Assembly: GCA_031082005.1 (NCBI GenBank)
Contig: JAVHLR010000001.1
Coordinates: 315,251-379,250, forward strand
DNA from: Patescibacteria group bacterium
GTDB lineage: Bacteria; Patescibacteriota; Patescibacteriia; 2-12-FULL-60-25
Reading direction: 5' to 3'
DNA length: 64,000 nucleotides
Each line of letters opens with the position of its first letter. Position 1 is the stretch's first letter. The notes beneath the pieces were generated by a model that saw nothing but the letters and a program-made list of their open reading frames with translations, made no database searches and was not told the origin of the DNA. The position numbers and the translations under genes are program-made. Of this stretch, positions 47,354-56,910 are shown piece after piece.

Positions 47354-48151
47354 ATGGGTCACAAAGTCCATCCAAAATCATTCCGTTTAGGCACGACCAC
47401 GACTTGGCCGTCGCGTTGGTTTGCACGCAACCAGGCCTACCGCAACCAGTTCAAGGAAGATCTGGCTATACGCGATTTCTTCAAGCGTGAATTGAAGGAC
47501 GCTGCAGTGAGCGAAGTCCGCATCGAACGTTCACGCGGCGCGTTAAGCGTCACCTTGGCTACAGCGAAGCCCGGTATGGTCATCGGACGTTCCGGTGTCG
47601 GGATCGAAGACCTGAAGAAGAAGTTCGTCAAACACTTCTTCCCCATGAAGAAAGTCCAGTTCATGTTGAATGTCGTCGAAGTGGCCAAGCCTTCCTTGGA
47701 ATCGTCACTTGTCTGCCAACAGGTCATCCAGGACTTGGAACGCCGCATGCCGTTCCGCCGCATTTTGAAGCAGTCGATTGAGCGGGTGAAGAAAGCTGGC
47801 GCCCTGGGCGTTAAGATTTCCGTCTCTGGTCGTTTGAACGGTGCTGAAATCGCCCGTCGCGAATGGTTGGGTTGGGGCAAGATTCCACTCACCAATCTGC
47901 GTGCGGACATCGACTACACGTATGATGTCGCCCGCACGATCGCTGGCGCAGTCGGTGTGAAAGTATGGATTTACCGCGGTGACGTTTTCGAACAAGATCG
48001 CTTATCCCAGTACCAACCGACCACCCCAACGCGCGATATGCGCGGACGCGGCGGTGACAGGCGTGGGGCTCCGGGAGCAGGTCGTGGACCGCGTCCGATG
48101 CCTTCCGCTGCCGGCATGAACGAATCACAGGGTGCGACCGCTGGCGCCTAA
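47354..48151 (+). CDS. rpsC: 30S ribosomal protein S3
   Basis: MGHKVHPKSFRLGTTTTWPSRWFA; VKVWIYRGDVFE. Confidence 0.97.
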   Translation: MGHKVHPKSFRLGTTTTWPSRWFARNQAYRNQFKEDLAIRDFFKRELKDAAVSEVRIERSRGALSVTLATAKPGMVIGRSGVGIEDLKKKFVKHFFPMKKVQFMLNVVEVAKPSLESSLVCQQVIQDLERRMPFRRILKQSIERVKKAGALGVKISVSGRLNGAEIARREWLGWGKIPLTNLRADIDYTYDVARTIAGAVGVKVWIYRGDVFEQDRLSQYQPTTPTRDMRGRGGDRRGAPGAGRGPRPMPSAAGMNESQGATAGA

Positions 48152-48166
48152 TATACTGGCAAGAAT

Positions 48167-48577
48167 ATGTTGATACCCAAAAAAGTAAAACATCGCAAAT
48201 GGCACAAGGGGCGCGGCCGCATGATCCGCACTGCTTCGGATAAGATCGAACTGTCGTTCGGCGCCTTCGGACTCAAAGCCACGACAGCCGCCTGGGTCAG
48301 CTCCCGTCAGATAGAGGCTTGTCGTCGCGTACTGACGCGTTACACGCGCCGCGGCGGTAAGATCTGGATCCGCATCTTCCCGGACAAGCCGATCACCAAG
48401 AAGGGAAACGAGGTGCCTATGGGTGCCGGTAAAGGTGCAGTCGATCACTTCGTCGCCCCTGTCCGCCCCGGTACGGTCGTGTTCGAGATGGATGGTATCC
48501 CGGCTGACATCGCTAAGAAAGCCTTGGAAGCGGCTGGCTACAAGCTACCGTGCAAGAGTAAATACATCGCTAAATAA
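48167..48577 (+). CDS. rplP: 50S ribosomal protein L16
   Basis: [41 protein letters not shown]. Confidence 0.97.
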   Translation: MLIPKKVKHRKWHKGRGRMIRTASDKIELSFGAFGLKATTAAWVSSRQIEACRRVLTRYTRRGGKIWIRIFPDKPITKKGNEVPMGAGKGAVDHFVAPVRPGTVVFEMDGIPADIAKKALEAAGYKLPCKSKYIAK

Positions 48578-48578
48578 T

Positions 48579-48779
48579 ATGGGAGTCAAAGACATCAGAT
48601 TGAAGACGCGCCCCGAACTGTTGACGCTCGCCGCCGAACTTAGCGGTCAGATTCGCGATTTGAATTCCCTCGTGGTCACGCGCCAGCACAAGAACGTACG
48701 CGAACTCCGTCACAAGAAGCGTGAGTTGGCGCGCGTCCTGACCGTGCTTAGCCAGACCGCCGAACCTAGTAAACAATAA
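48579..48779 (+). CDS. rpmC: 50S ribosomal protein L29
   Basis: MGVKDIRLKTRPELLTLAAELSGQIRDL, position between L16 and S17. Confidence 0.92.
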   Translation: MGVKDIRLKTRPELLTLAAELSGQIRDLNSLVVTRQHKNVRELRHKKRELARVLTVLSQTAEPSKQ

Positions 48780-48781
48780 TT

Positions 48782-49051
48782 ATGGACAAGCAGACTGACA
48801 AGAAACCGCAGAGCCGCCGTTTGAGCGGAATCGTGACCTCGGACAAGATGGACAAGACCATCGTGGTTAGGCTTGACCGCCGCGTGGCGCACCCGAAGTA
48901 CGGCAAGTACTTCACGAAATCCACCAAGATCAAGGCTCATGACGCCAAGGGTTTGGCAAAAATCGGGGACACCGTGGTGATCGAAGAGACGCGTCCCTTG
49001 TCGAAAGACAAATGCTGGAGACTCATTAGCGTCTCGAGCCAAGCCAAATAA
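48782..49051 (+). CDS. rpsQ: 30S ribosomal protein S17
   Basis: [46 protein letters not shown]. Confidence 0.97.
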   Translation: MDKQTDKKPQSRRLSGIVTSDKMDKTIVVRLDRRVAHPKYGKYFTKSTKIKAHDAKGLAKIGDTVVIEETRPLSKDKCWRLISVSSQAK

Positions 49052-49056
49052 ACGAT

Positions 49057-49428
49057 ATGGTACAGCACAGAACAATGCTCAAAGTCGCGGACAACAGTGG
49101 AGCCAAGAAACTCCAGTGCATCCGTCTTCATGGTGGATACCAGCGCCGCACCTCGGGTTTGGGAGATGTCGTGACCTGCGTGGTCAAGTCTGCCGATCCG
49201 CGCGGTGCAGTGAAGAAATCCGATGTGGTGCACGCCGTGTTGGTGCGCATCCATAAAGAGACGCGCCGTCCTGACGGCACCTATATCCGTTTCGATGACA
49301 ACGCCGCCGTCATCATCGACCAGAAGAGCAAGGAACCGAAAGGAACCCGTATCTTCGGCCCAGTGGCTCGTGAGTTGCGCGCCAAGGGTTTTATGAAAAT
49401 CGTCTCCTTAGCCCCGGAGGTACTGTAA
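49057..49428 (+). CDS. rplN: 50S ribosomal protein L14
   Basis: [53 protein letters not shown]. Confidence 0.98.
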   Translation: MVQHRTMLKVADNSGAKKLQCIRLHGGYQRRTSGLGDVVTCVVKSADPRGAVKKSDVVHAVLVRIHKETRRPDGTYIRFDDNAAVIIDQKSKEPKGTRIFGPVARELRAKGFMKIVSLAPEVL

Positions 49429-49432
49429 ATAT

Positions 49433-49705
49433 ATGTCTAAATTACGCATCAAATCCGGCGATACGGTCAAGATCATCGCGGGCAAGAACAAGGGAAAGAC
49501 GGGCAAAGTCCTGCAAGTCTTCTCTGATGTCAACCGCGTCGTGGTCGAAGGCGTCAATATGACCAAGCGTCATCTGCGCTCGCGCCACGCGGAACAGAAG
49601 GGCCAGGTAGTCGAATTCGCCATGCCGATACATGCTTCAAATGTCATGCCGATGGACGAAAGCGGAACGACTATGCGGCATGATGACAAGCCTAAATCCA
49701 AATGA
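49433..49705 (+). CDS. rplX: 50S ribosomal protein L24
   Basis: [39 protein letters not shown]. Confidence 0.96.
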   Translation: MSKLRIKSGDTVKIIAGKNKGKTGKVLQVFSDVNRVVVEGVNMTKRHLRSRHAEQKGQVVEFAMPIHASNVMPMDESGTTMRHDDKPKSK

Positions 49706-50244
49706 GTATGAATTTGCGAGAGCGTTACACCAAAGAGATAGCCAAGCAGCTTCAGTCTGACCTCAAGATCAAGAGCGTCATGGCTTTGCCTAAGGTCACC
49801 GCCATCACGGTAGCCGTAGGTTTGTCGCAAGGCGTCAAGGATCCGAAGTTCAACGAGAACGCGGAGAACGTATTGTTGCGCATCACGGGCCAGCGTCCGG
49901 TCAAGACGAAGGCGCGCCAGTCTATCTCCAACTTCAAGATCCGCAAAGGCATGGTCGTCGGCATGCGCGTCACGTTGCGTGGGCATCGCATGTGGGATTT
50001 CCTCGACAAGCTCGTCAACGTCACCTTCCCGCGTGTCCGCGACTTCCGCGGCATCTCGAGCAAGCATATTGACGCCAACGGTAACCTTTCCATCGGTTTT
50101 AAGGAGTTCTTGTCTTTCCCTGAAATCGAACCGGATGATGTCGAGAGGATGCACGGTCTGCAAGTGAACATCTCTTCTACAGCCGGAAAACGCGACGTCG
50201 GCTTGGCACTCTTCAAACATCTTGGCTTCCCTTTTAAGGACTAA
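49702..50244 (+). CDS. rplE: 50S ribosomal protein L5
   Basis: LRITGQRPVKTKARQSISNFKIRKGMVVGMRVTLRG. Confidence 0.97.
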   Translation: MSMNLRERYTKEIAKQLQSDLKIKSVMALPKVTAITVAVGLSQGVKDPKFNENAENVLLRITGQRPVKTKARQSISNFKIRKGMVVGMRVTLRGHRMWDFLDKLVNVTFPRVRDFRGISSKHIDANGNLSIGFKEFLSFPEIEPDDVERMHGLQVNISSTAGKRDVGLALFKHLGFPFKD

Positions 50245-50247
50245 TCT

Positions 50248-50433
50248 ATGGCAACCAAAGCACAAATCGCTAAATCAAACGGCAACCCCAAGTGGAGCAC
50301 CCGCAAAGTGAATCGTTGTTGGCGCTGCGGACGTCGTCATGGCTTCATGCGGGCCTTCGGCATCTGCCGCATCTGTTTCCGCGAACTAGCTAACCGCGGC
50401 GAACTACCGGGCGTAACCAAATCTAGCTGGTAA
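50248..50433 (+). CDS. rpsN: 30S ribosomal protein S14 (zinc type Z)
   Basis: [40 protein letters not shown]. Confidence 0.97.
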   Translation: MATKAQIAKSNGNPKWSTRKVNRCWRCGRRHGFMRAFGICRICFRELANRGELPGVTKSSW

Positions 50434-50437
50434 TATT

Positions 50438-50830
50438 ATGAATACCGATACCATCAGTGATTTCTTGACCCGTTTGCGCAACGCCATGTCTGCGCATCTC
50501 GAGGTCTGCGAGGTGCCATCCTCACGCCTGAAGTTCGATATCGCCAAGATACTCGAGCGCGAAGGCTATGTGGGTAAGGTCACCCTGCGCACCGAAGGCA
50601 CCAAGAAGATTTTGAGCGTAGTCTTGAAATTTGAGGACAGGGAACCCGCGATCCGATCCATCAAGCGCATCTCTAAACCCGGTCTGCGCGTCTACAGGGG
50701 AGCTACCGAATTGCCGCGCGTATTGTCGGATATCGGGATCGCTATCGTTTCGACTTCCGCCGGCGTCATGACTAACAAGGAGGCCCGTCGACGCAAGTTG
50801 GGAGGCGAGGTAATTTGTGAAATCTACTAG
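50438..50830 (+). CDS. rpsH: 30S ribosomal protein S8
   Basis: TISDFLTRLRNAMSAH; GIAIVSTSAGVMTNKEARRRKLGGEVICEIY. Confidence 0.97.
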   Translation: MNTDTISDFLTRLRNAMSAHLEVCEVPSSRLKFDIAKILEREGYVGKVTLRTEGTKKILSVVLKFEDREPAIRSIKRISKPGLRVYRGATELPRVLSDIGIAIVSTSAGVMTNKEARRRKLGGEVICEIY

Positions 50831-50831
50831 T

Positions 50832-51383
50832 ATGTCTCGAATTGGAAAAAAACCCATCATCCTGCCTGCCGGCGTCGAAGCGACGTTGCAGGACGGGGAA
50901 GTCGTCATCAAGGGCCCTAAGGGTACCCTGACTGTCGCGATCCATCCCGCCATCAAGGTCGTCCAGCAGGCAGAGCCTCGCTCCTTGGAGGTGCAGATCG
51001 CGAACGAGGAAGTCAAAAAAGCCGGTGCGTTGTGGGGCTTGATGCGACAGCTTTTGGCGAACTCGGTCGATGGCGTACAGAAACCTTTCGAGAAATCCTT
51101 GGAATTCGTCGGAGTCGGTTTCAAGGTCGCCATCTCGGGCAATAAACTGAACATCGAAGTTGGGTTTTCCCACCCTGTCGAGTTCATCTTACCGCCAGGC
51201 ATCGAAGGTAAGGTAGATAAGCAGATCTTGACGATCGCCGGAATAGACAAACAACTGGTCGGCGAAACCGCAGCCCGCATCCGCCGCATCCGACCGCCTG
51301 AACCGTACAAGGGCAAAGGTATCAAGTACGTGGATGAAGTAATCCGCCGTAAAGCCGGAAAGGCCGCGGCTAAGTCAGCATAA
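50832..51383 (+). CDS. rplF: 50S ribosomal protein L6
   Basis: [53 protein letters not shown]. Confidence 0.97.
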   Translation: MSRIGKKPIILPAGVEATLQDGEVVIKGPKGTLTVAIHPAIKVVQQAEPRSLEVQIANEEVKKAGALWGLMRQLLANSVDGVQKPFEKSLEFVGVGFKVAISGNKLNIEVGFSHPVEFILPPGIEGKVDKQILTIAGIDKQLVGETAARIRRIRPPEPYKGKGIKYVDEVIRRKAGKAAAKSA

Positions 51384-51384
51384 T

Positions 51385-51741
51385 ATGAACGACTCTAAGC
51401 GAAAGAACCAATTGCAGAAGCGCCGTATAATCCGCGTCCGCGCAAAAATCTCCGGCACCGCCGAGCGCCCGCGGTTATCCGTCAGACGCACGCTGTCCCA
51501 CGTCTACGCGCAGATCATCGATGATGCTACGGGTTTGACTTTGGCTGCTGCTTCGGATGCTGATCTGAAAGGCGCGAAGATGAACAAGACCCAGGCGGCT
51601 GAAGCGGTGGGTAAACTCGTCGCAGAGAAGGCGCTGGCTAAGAAGATAGAAAGCGTCGTCTTTGATCGTCGCGACAAGCAGTACCATGGCCGTATCAAGG
51701 CCTTAGCCGAAGCGGCTCGTGCAGCCGGCTTAAAATTTTAA
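51385..51741 (+). CDS. rplR: 50S ribosomal protein L18
   Basis: [34 protein letters not shown]. Confidence 0.96.
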   Translation: MNDSKRKNQLQKRRIIRVRAKISGTAERPRLSVRRTLSHVYAQIIDDATGLTLAAASDADLKGAKMNKTQAAEAVGKLVAEKALAKKIESVVFDRRDKQYHGRIKALAEAARAAGLKF

Positions 51742-51753
51742 AACCCACCATTT

Positions 51754-52410
51754 ATGAGCGAAGAACAAGTCAACAAACAGCCTGTGGCACCAGCAGCGCA
51801 GCCAGCAGCACGCGACAACCGTCCGCAACGCGGGGGTAGGGGAGCCGGCGGACAAAATCGCGGCGGTGGACAGAACCGTGGAGGCGGCAATCGCCGTCCG
51901 GGTGGTCGTCCCAGACAGGGTTCAGAGGTTCCGTTGGAATCTGATTACGAGGAGAAGAACTTGGATATCGCACGCGTCACGCGTGTGACTAAGGGCGGCA
52001 AGCGTATGCGTTTCCGTGCTTTGACCGTAATCGGCAACCGCAAGGGCCGTGTGGGTTATGGCGTAGCCAAGGGTTTGGATTTCTCGTTGTCCGTCACTAA
52101 GGCAGGGACACAGGCTCGCAAAGCCCTTATCACCGTGCCGCTCGTCAACGACACGATCCCGCATCCGGTCGAGGCAAAATTCGCGGCTTCGCGTATCCTG
52201 CTCAAGCCAGCCCCTAAAGGTACCGGTATCAAAGCCGGTGGCGCCGTGCGCGTAGTCCTCGAGTTGGCCGGCGTACCTAATGTCGTTTCGAAAATTTTGG
52301 GCTCGGCAAGCAAGATCAACAACGTAAAAGCCACCTTCGCTGCACTCAAAAAACTCAAGATTCCGCAAAAAGCAGTCGAGGATAAGCCCAAGACGGAAGA
52401 AACGAAATAA
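51754..52410 (+). CDS. rpsE: 30S ribosomal protein S5 with RGG-rich N-terminal extension
   Basis: RVTRVTKGGKRMRFRALTVIGNRKGRVGYGVAKG; N-terminal RGGRGAGGQNRGGGQNRGGG. Confidence 0.97.
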   Translation: MSEEQVNKQPVAPAAQPAARDNRPQRGGRGAGGQNRGGGQNRGGGNRRPGGRPRQGSEVPLESDYEEKNLDIARVTRVTKGGKRMRFRALTVIGNRKGRVGYGVAKGLDFSLSVTKAGTQARKALITVPLVNDTIPHPVEAKFAASRILLKPAPKGTGIKAGGAVRVVLELAGVPNVVSKILGSASKINNVKATFAALKKLKIPQKAVEDKPKTEETK

Positions 52411-52415
52411 ATTTT

Positions 52416-52889
52416 ATGGCAATCTCACTTAATACATTGGCTTCAGCCAAAGGTGCTCGCACCAAAAAGTTCCGCGTCGGTCGCGGAGAGGGTTCAGGTA
52501 GCGGAAAGACCGCGGGCCGCGGCACCAAAGGACAACGCTCACGCTCCGGTGGCCGCAACAAGCTTAAGCTGAAGGGTATCCGCAGCATGGTTTTGGCCTT
52601 CCCTAAATTGCGCGGTTTCAAGAGCCGTTACATGAAGGACCATAGCGTGTCTCTCGAGAAGTTAGCTGCGAAGATCGGGAGCGAAACAGCGATCACTTTG
52701 AAGACACTGAAAGCTGTCGGACTGGTGCCGAAGAGCGCGGTCGGCGCAAAGATCATCGGTGAAGCCAAGTTGGATAAGGCTCTCCACTTCGTGAACATCA
52801 AGGCGTCCGCCACGGCTAAAGACGTGGTGGAAAAAGCGGGCGGTTCGTTCGTCGTCCCTCCGGTCAAGAAAAACAAAAAACGCGTGTAG
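52416..52889 (+). CDS. rplO: 50S ribosomal protein L15
   Basis: GRGEGSGSGKTAGRGTKGQRSRSGG. Confidence 0.96.
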   Translation: MAISLNTLASAKGARTKKFRVGRGEGSGSGKTAGRGTKGQRSRSGGRNKLKLKGIRSMVLAFPKLRGFKSRYMKDHSVSLEKLAAKIGSETAITLKTLKAVGLVPKSAVGAKIIGEAKLDKALHFVNIKASATAKDVVEKAGGSFVVPPVKKNKKRV

Positions 52890-53004
52890 CTCACAGCTGG
52901 TGGTTCGGGTATACTCGAGCTGCTGATCATGCCGATACTACGGTCGGCATCCCGACAGCCATGAAATAATCGGCTCGTCAGGACTGACAAACAAAATCTA
53001 TATT

Positions 53005-54279
53005 ATGTGGGAAAAAATTCAAGCTATCTGGCGTGTTAAAGAAGTCAGGAACGGATTGTTGTTCGTGCTGGCCATGATGGTCATCTTCAGACTGGCTGCG
53101 CACATCCCGCTTCCGGGCATAGACATGGATGCCCTGCATCGGTATTTCCAATCGAACCAGATTTTGGGCATGCTGAACCTCTTTTCCGGAGGCACGGTCA
53201 GCAACTTCGCCATCGTGGCTTTGGGTGTGGCTCCGTACATCACGGCTTCCATCATCTTCCAGTTGTTGGCCATGATCGTACCGCGCATCGAAGAAATCCA
53301 AAAAGAAGGGGAGCAAGGCCAAAAGCGCATCAACCAATGGACGCGTCTGTTGACGGTCCCTTTGGCCGTCCTCCAGTCTTTCGCTTTGATCCAGCTGTTG
53401 CGCCAGTCGCAGTTCAATATCATGACCCAGTCGGACCTGCTGCACACCACGACATTGATCGTGACCGTGACCGCAGGCACGGTCTTCCTCATGTGGTTGG
53501 GTGAGCTGATGTCGGAAAAGAAAGTCGGCAACGGCATTTCACTCTTGATCTTCGCCGGCATCTTGGCTGGCTTGCCGCAGTCCTTGGGCCAACTCCTGGT
53601 GTCCTACGACCAATCACAGTTCATCAGCTATATCGTCTACGGACTCATCGCGATTTTGACCATCGTCGGTGTCGTCTTCATCACTGAAGGTCAGCGCAAC
53701 ATCCCCATCCAATATGCCCGTCAGGTAAGAGGACAGGGCGGAGCCGGCGGTGTCGCCACCAGCCTTCCGTTGCGCGTCAATATGGCTGGCGTGATTCCGA
53801 TCATCTTCGCCATTTCGATCCTGTTGTTCCCGTCCGTCATCGCCCAATTCTTCGTCCATGCACGGACGCCCTGGATTGCGCAGGCTGCGCAGTGGTTCAT
53901 CAACGTCCTGCAGAACCAGTTCGTTTACGGTGGAGCATACTTCCTGTTGGTCGCTTTGTTCACCTTCTTCTACACATCGGTAGTCTTCAATCCTGACCGT
54001 ATCGCAGAGAATCTCCAGAAGCAGGGTGGTTTCATCCCAGGCATCCGTCCCGGTCGTCCGACTTCGGAGTATCTGCAGTCCGTCATCAATCGTATCAATC
54101 TGGTGGGCGCCACTTTCCTTGGTCTGATAGCTGTCTTGCCTCTCCTTGCGCAGGGCGCCGGAGGCAATCGTCTGCTGGCCATCGGCGGTACATCGCTCTT
54201 GATTGTCGTCTCGGTCGTCATAGAATCCGTCAAACAGGTTGAAGCGCAATTGACGATGCGCAAGTACGACGTCTATTAG
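53005..54279 (+). CDS. secY: preprotein translocase subunit SecY
   Basis: LFSGGTVSNFAIVALGVAPYITASIIFQLL; ENLQKQGGFIPGIRPGRPTSEYLQ. Confidence 0.98.
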   Translation: MWEKIQAIWRVKEVRNGLLFVLAMMVIFRLAAHIPLPGIDMDALHRYFQSNQILGMLNLFSGGTVSNFAIVALGVAPYITASIIFQLLAMIVPRIEEIQKEGEQGQKRINQWTRLLTVPLAVLQSFALIQLLRQSQFNIMTQSDLLHTTTLIVTVTAGTVFLMWLGELMSEKKVGNGISLLIFAGILAGLPQSLGQLLVSYDQSQFISYIVYGLIAILTIVGVVFITEGQRNIPIQYARQVRGQGGAGGVATSLPLRVNMAGVIPIIFAISILLFPSVIAQFFVHARTPWIAQAAQWFINVLQNQFVYGGAYFLLVALFTFFYTSVVFNPDRIAENLQKQGGFIPGIRPGRPTSEYLQSVINRINLVGATFLGLIAVLPLLAQGAGGNRLLAIGGTSLLIVVSVVIESVKQVEAQLTMRKYDVY

Positions 54280-54298
54280 ACAGAATTTTCAACAATCC

Positions 54299-54323
54299 AA
54301 AAACGGCCTTCGGGCCGTTTTTT
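54299..54323 (+). terminator. Rho-independent terminator after secY
   Basis: aaaacggcc ttcg ggccgtttttt. Confidence 0.8.
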
Positions 54324-54440
54324 GGTCTGACCAGAAGGATTTCGTACAGGGCGGTTTCGGTTTGAATAAATTTGTTCTGGTCTTGCCTAAAAAGGCGGGT
54401 TTAGGTACGGTTTATCGGATGTTCTTTCCATGGAGTCCAT

Positions 54441-55340
54441 ATGACAGACCGAAAATCTTCGGGTCGTCTTGGCGGCAAAAAGCCCGTTCGGGGCAACACA
54501 GCTTTTCAGGGACGTCAGTGCGAAAACGGAAAGCGGTTGCGCGCCAAGGCGCTGCCTTTGGGTCGGCTGAATACGGGGGCGCGTTTGATGGCTGAAAAAA
54601 ACGACACGCCCACATCCGCTGCGACGGAAAAAATGATCAACGACCTGTTGCTGGAATTGCGCGATATCGATTTCGTGGAGTCCCTGTTGCAGGACGCAGA
54701 ACGGCGACACTGGCTTCTGCAGGCCCTTGCCGCTGAAACGATTTTTGCCCTGGGATTCTGTCCCTATGCGCAACAGGCGCGACGTGAGCGCTTGGCCTGT
54801 GCCTTAAGTCTGATCAAAGGCTGGTCTTTCGCCTTGAGCCTCGACTTGTTGCAGGAACTGCGTTTCCAGAAGCCGTCAGAGCTCTTGGCGATTTCAGCTA
54901 TGTCGCGCCTGCTTTACGCCGGATACCGTCATGGAGCTCTCGCTACACCGTCGCTTTGCGATCAAGTAGATGAACGCACCATCTATGGTTTTGACCTGAT
55001 TGTGCCCAAGATTCGGCGAGCGGCAAAGATGGGACATCCGGTCTATGTCTGCGGCTTCGGTCTTGATTCCCGGCTAAAATTGCGTCTGAAGTTCAGCTTA
55101 GCGCATGTCGTCTGTTGGCCCGCGCAACAAGAGCCGGCCGCGGCGCAGATCGGTCTCATGGTGCGGAATTTGGCGGAGAATAAGGCGAGCTGCGTCATCC
55201 TGGATCACAGTCTACATCCGATTGCCTTGGAGCGTCTCAAGATGGCATGCGAGCTGTCGCGCACGCCCTGGGTGGCCCTGACCGAAGCCTCTTCCGGGAG
55301 CTTCTGTGGAGCGTTGCTTGAGCTCGAAGAGCGCATATGA
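54441..55340 (+). CDS. hypothetical protein
   Basis: 299-aa ORF in secY-adk interval; no family recognised; internal start possible. Confidence 0.55.
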   Translation: MTDRKSSGRLGGKKPVRGNTAFQGRQCENGKRLRAKALPLGRLNTGARLMAEKNDTPTSAATEKMINDLLLELRDIDFVESLLQDAERRHWLLQALAAETIFALGFCPYAQQARRERLACALSLIKGWSFALSLDLLQELRFQKPSELLAISAMSRLLYAGYRHGALATPSLCDQVDERTIYGFDLIVPKIRRAAKMGHPVYVCGFGLDSRLKLRLKFSLAHVVCWPAQQEPAAAQIGLMVRNLAENKASCVILDHSLHPIALERLKMACELSRTPWVALTEASSGSFCGALLELEERI

Positions 55341-55426
55341 ACCTCGGACAGAGTCGGCACACCCGGCTCTGTCATTATTTTCCATGAATGACCCATTCGT
55401 GTGCATACGTTATACTTGCCTGGCTT

Positions 55427-56254
55427 ATGCGACCTGACGATATTGAGTTGCTCACCGCATCATTCCAACGATATTTCATCTTAGGTCTCTTTGCATGTTC
55501 AGCGGCGTCCGTCGTCGCAGTGGCGCGTGCCCCCCTGCAGTTTTTGACTGGCTCTGCGTCGAATACGACCTGGAGTGCCGTCCCCTGGCTGATTCTGGGC
55601 TTGGGGTTAGCGGTCTTCGCTTTTTGGCGCATACGGTTCAGGATATTTTGGGAAGCTGTATTTACCCTGGCCTTGTTCCTCGGTGTCTGGTATCTCGGCT
55701 TAGTGGTCTTGTCGGTATCATTCGGCTTGCTCGCAGCTTCGATCGTCGTACTTTTGCCGTTCGTTTTTCACCGGGTCTGGGCGCATGACGTTTTTTTCTT
55801 TTTCGGTGCAGTCGGTGTCGCGCTGAACCTCTCCGCACAGTTTCCGGCAGAGCTGCTGATCGTAGTTTTGGCCGTAACGGCGCTTTATGATATTGTGGCC
55901 GCGCCTCCCGGAGGCGTCGTCGCCGAGTTGGCTGGCCACCTCGTGACCAAGGGCTTCGTGCCCGGTTTCATCATCCCTCCTAGTCTCGCGTTTCTTTCGA
56001 GCCCTTTGAAGGAAGTGCGGAAAAGCGACGCTTCTTTGCTCGGTGCCGGCGACCTTATCTTGCCGCTGATTCTGGTGGCACAGTCTGCGGCTAATAGCCT
56101 TCAAGCCGCCCTCCTGGTGTCCCTGGGGATGCTCTGTGGGTCGTTCTACCTGACGCGACGGCCTGCGCAGGCTCCGCAGCCCGCTCTGCCGCCTCTGGCT
56201 CTTGGCGCTGGCATCCCGTTCATCGTTTTCTACGTCTTTTCACGGTTATGGTGA
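55427..56254 (+). CDS. presenilin-like (A22/PSH) intramembrane aspartyl protease
   Basis: Multi-TM protein with ALYDIVAAP (YD), LGAGDLILPLIL (GxGD) and QPALPPLALGAG (PAL) in the correct order. Confidence 0.83.
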   Translation: MRPDDIELLTASFQRYFILGLFACSAASVVAVARAPLQFLTGSASNTTWSAVPWLILGLGLAVFAFWRIRFRIFWEAVFTLALFLGVWYLGLVVLSVSFGLLAASIVVLLPFVFHRVWAHDVFFFFGAVGVALNLSAQFPAELLIVVLAVTALYDIVAAPPGGVVAELAGHLVTKGFVPGFIIPPSLAFLSSPLKEVRKSDASLLGAGDLILPLILVAQSAANSLQAALLVSLGMLCGSFYLTRRPAQAPQPALPPLALGAGIPFIVFYVFSRLW

Positions 56255-56907
56255 GAAAAAAAGTCAAAGCAGTATTGTTCGGCCCTCAAGGCTGCGGCAA
56301 AGGCACGCAGGGGAATTTGTTATCTGACAGGTTGAGCGTCCCGTTGATCGGAGCCGGTGAACTGTTTCGTTCAGAGATCAGTGCAGAGACGCAATTGGGG
56401 AAGCTCGTACAAGACTATGTGTCGAGCGGCACTCTGGCGCCGGATGAACTGGTCAACGCAGTCGTCGCCAATCAACTCAAGCGTCTCGATCTGACGCGCG
56501 GATTCGTCCTTGATGGTTACCCGCGGAACATCGAACAAGCGGCGTATCTGGACAGGCTGACTAAAGTTAATCTCGTCATCTATCTAAAGATATCCGATAA
56601 GGAAGCTGTGCGACGTCTGTCGGGACGTCTGCAATGCAGCGCCTGTAAATTCGTTTTCCATGAGACGGAATCGCCGCCGGCCAAGCCCGGTATCTGTTCG
56701 ATCTGCGGCGGCAAACTATACAAACGCGATGATGATACCGAAGATGTCATCCGTCGCAGGCTGGCTGCGTTCCATTTCATGACAGAACCGATGGCGACCT
56801 ATTATCGCCAGCGCGGCGTGCTGTTGCAGGTGAACGCCGAACAATCGATAACCTACGTTTTCCAGGACATCATGAAGAAAATAATTAAGCTTGGATTCTT
56901 TGCCTGA
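56248..56907 (+). CDS. adk: adenylate kinase (zinc-lid)
   Basis: FGPQGCGKGTQGNLL; FVLDGYPRNIEQA; CSAC..CSICGG lid. Confidence 0.95.
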   Translation: MVRKKVKAVLFGPQGCGKGTQGNLLSDRLSVPLIGAGELFRSEISAETQLGKLVQDYVSSGTLAPDELVNAVVANQLKRLDLTRGFVLDGYPRNIEQAAYLDRLTKVNLVIYLKISDKEAVRRLSGRLQCSACKFVFHETESPPAKPGICSICGGKLYKRDDDTEDVIRRRLAAFHFMTEPMATYYRQRGVLLQVNAEQSITYVFQDIMKKIIKLGFFA

Positions 56908-56910
56908 TTT

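Noticed and set aside
53614-54249. 211-aa minus-strand ORF
   Set aside because: Antisense shadow of secY.
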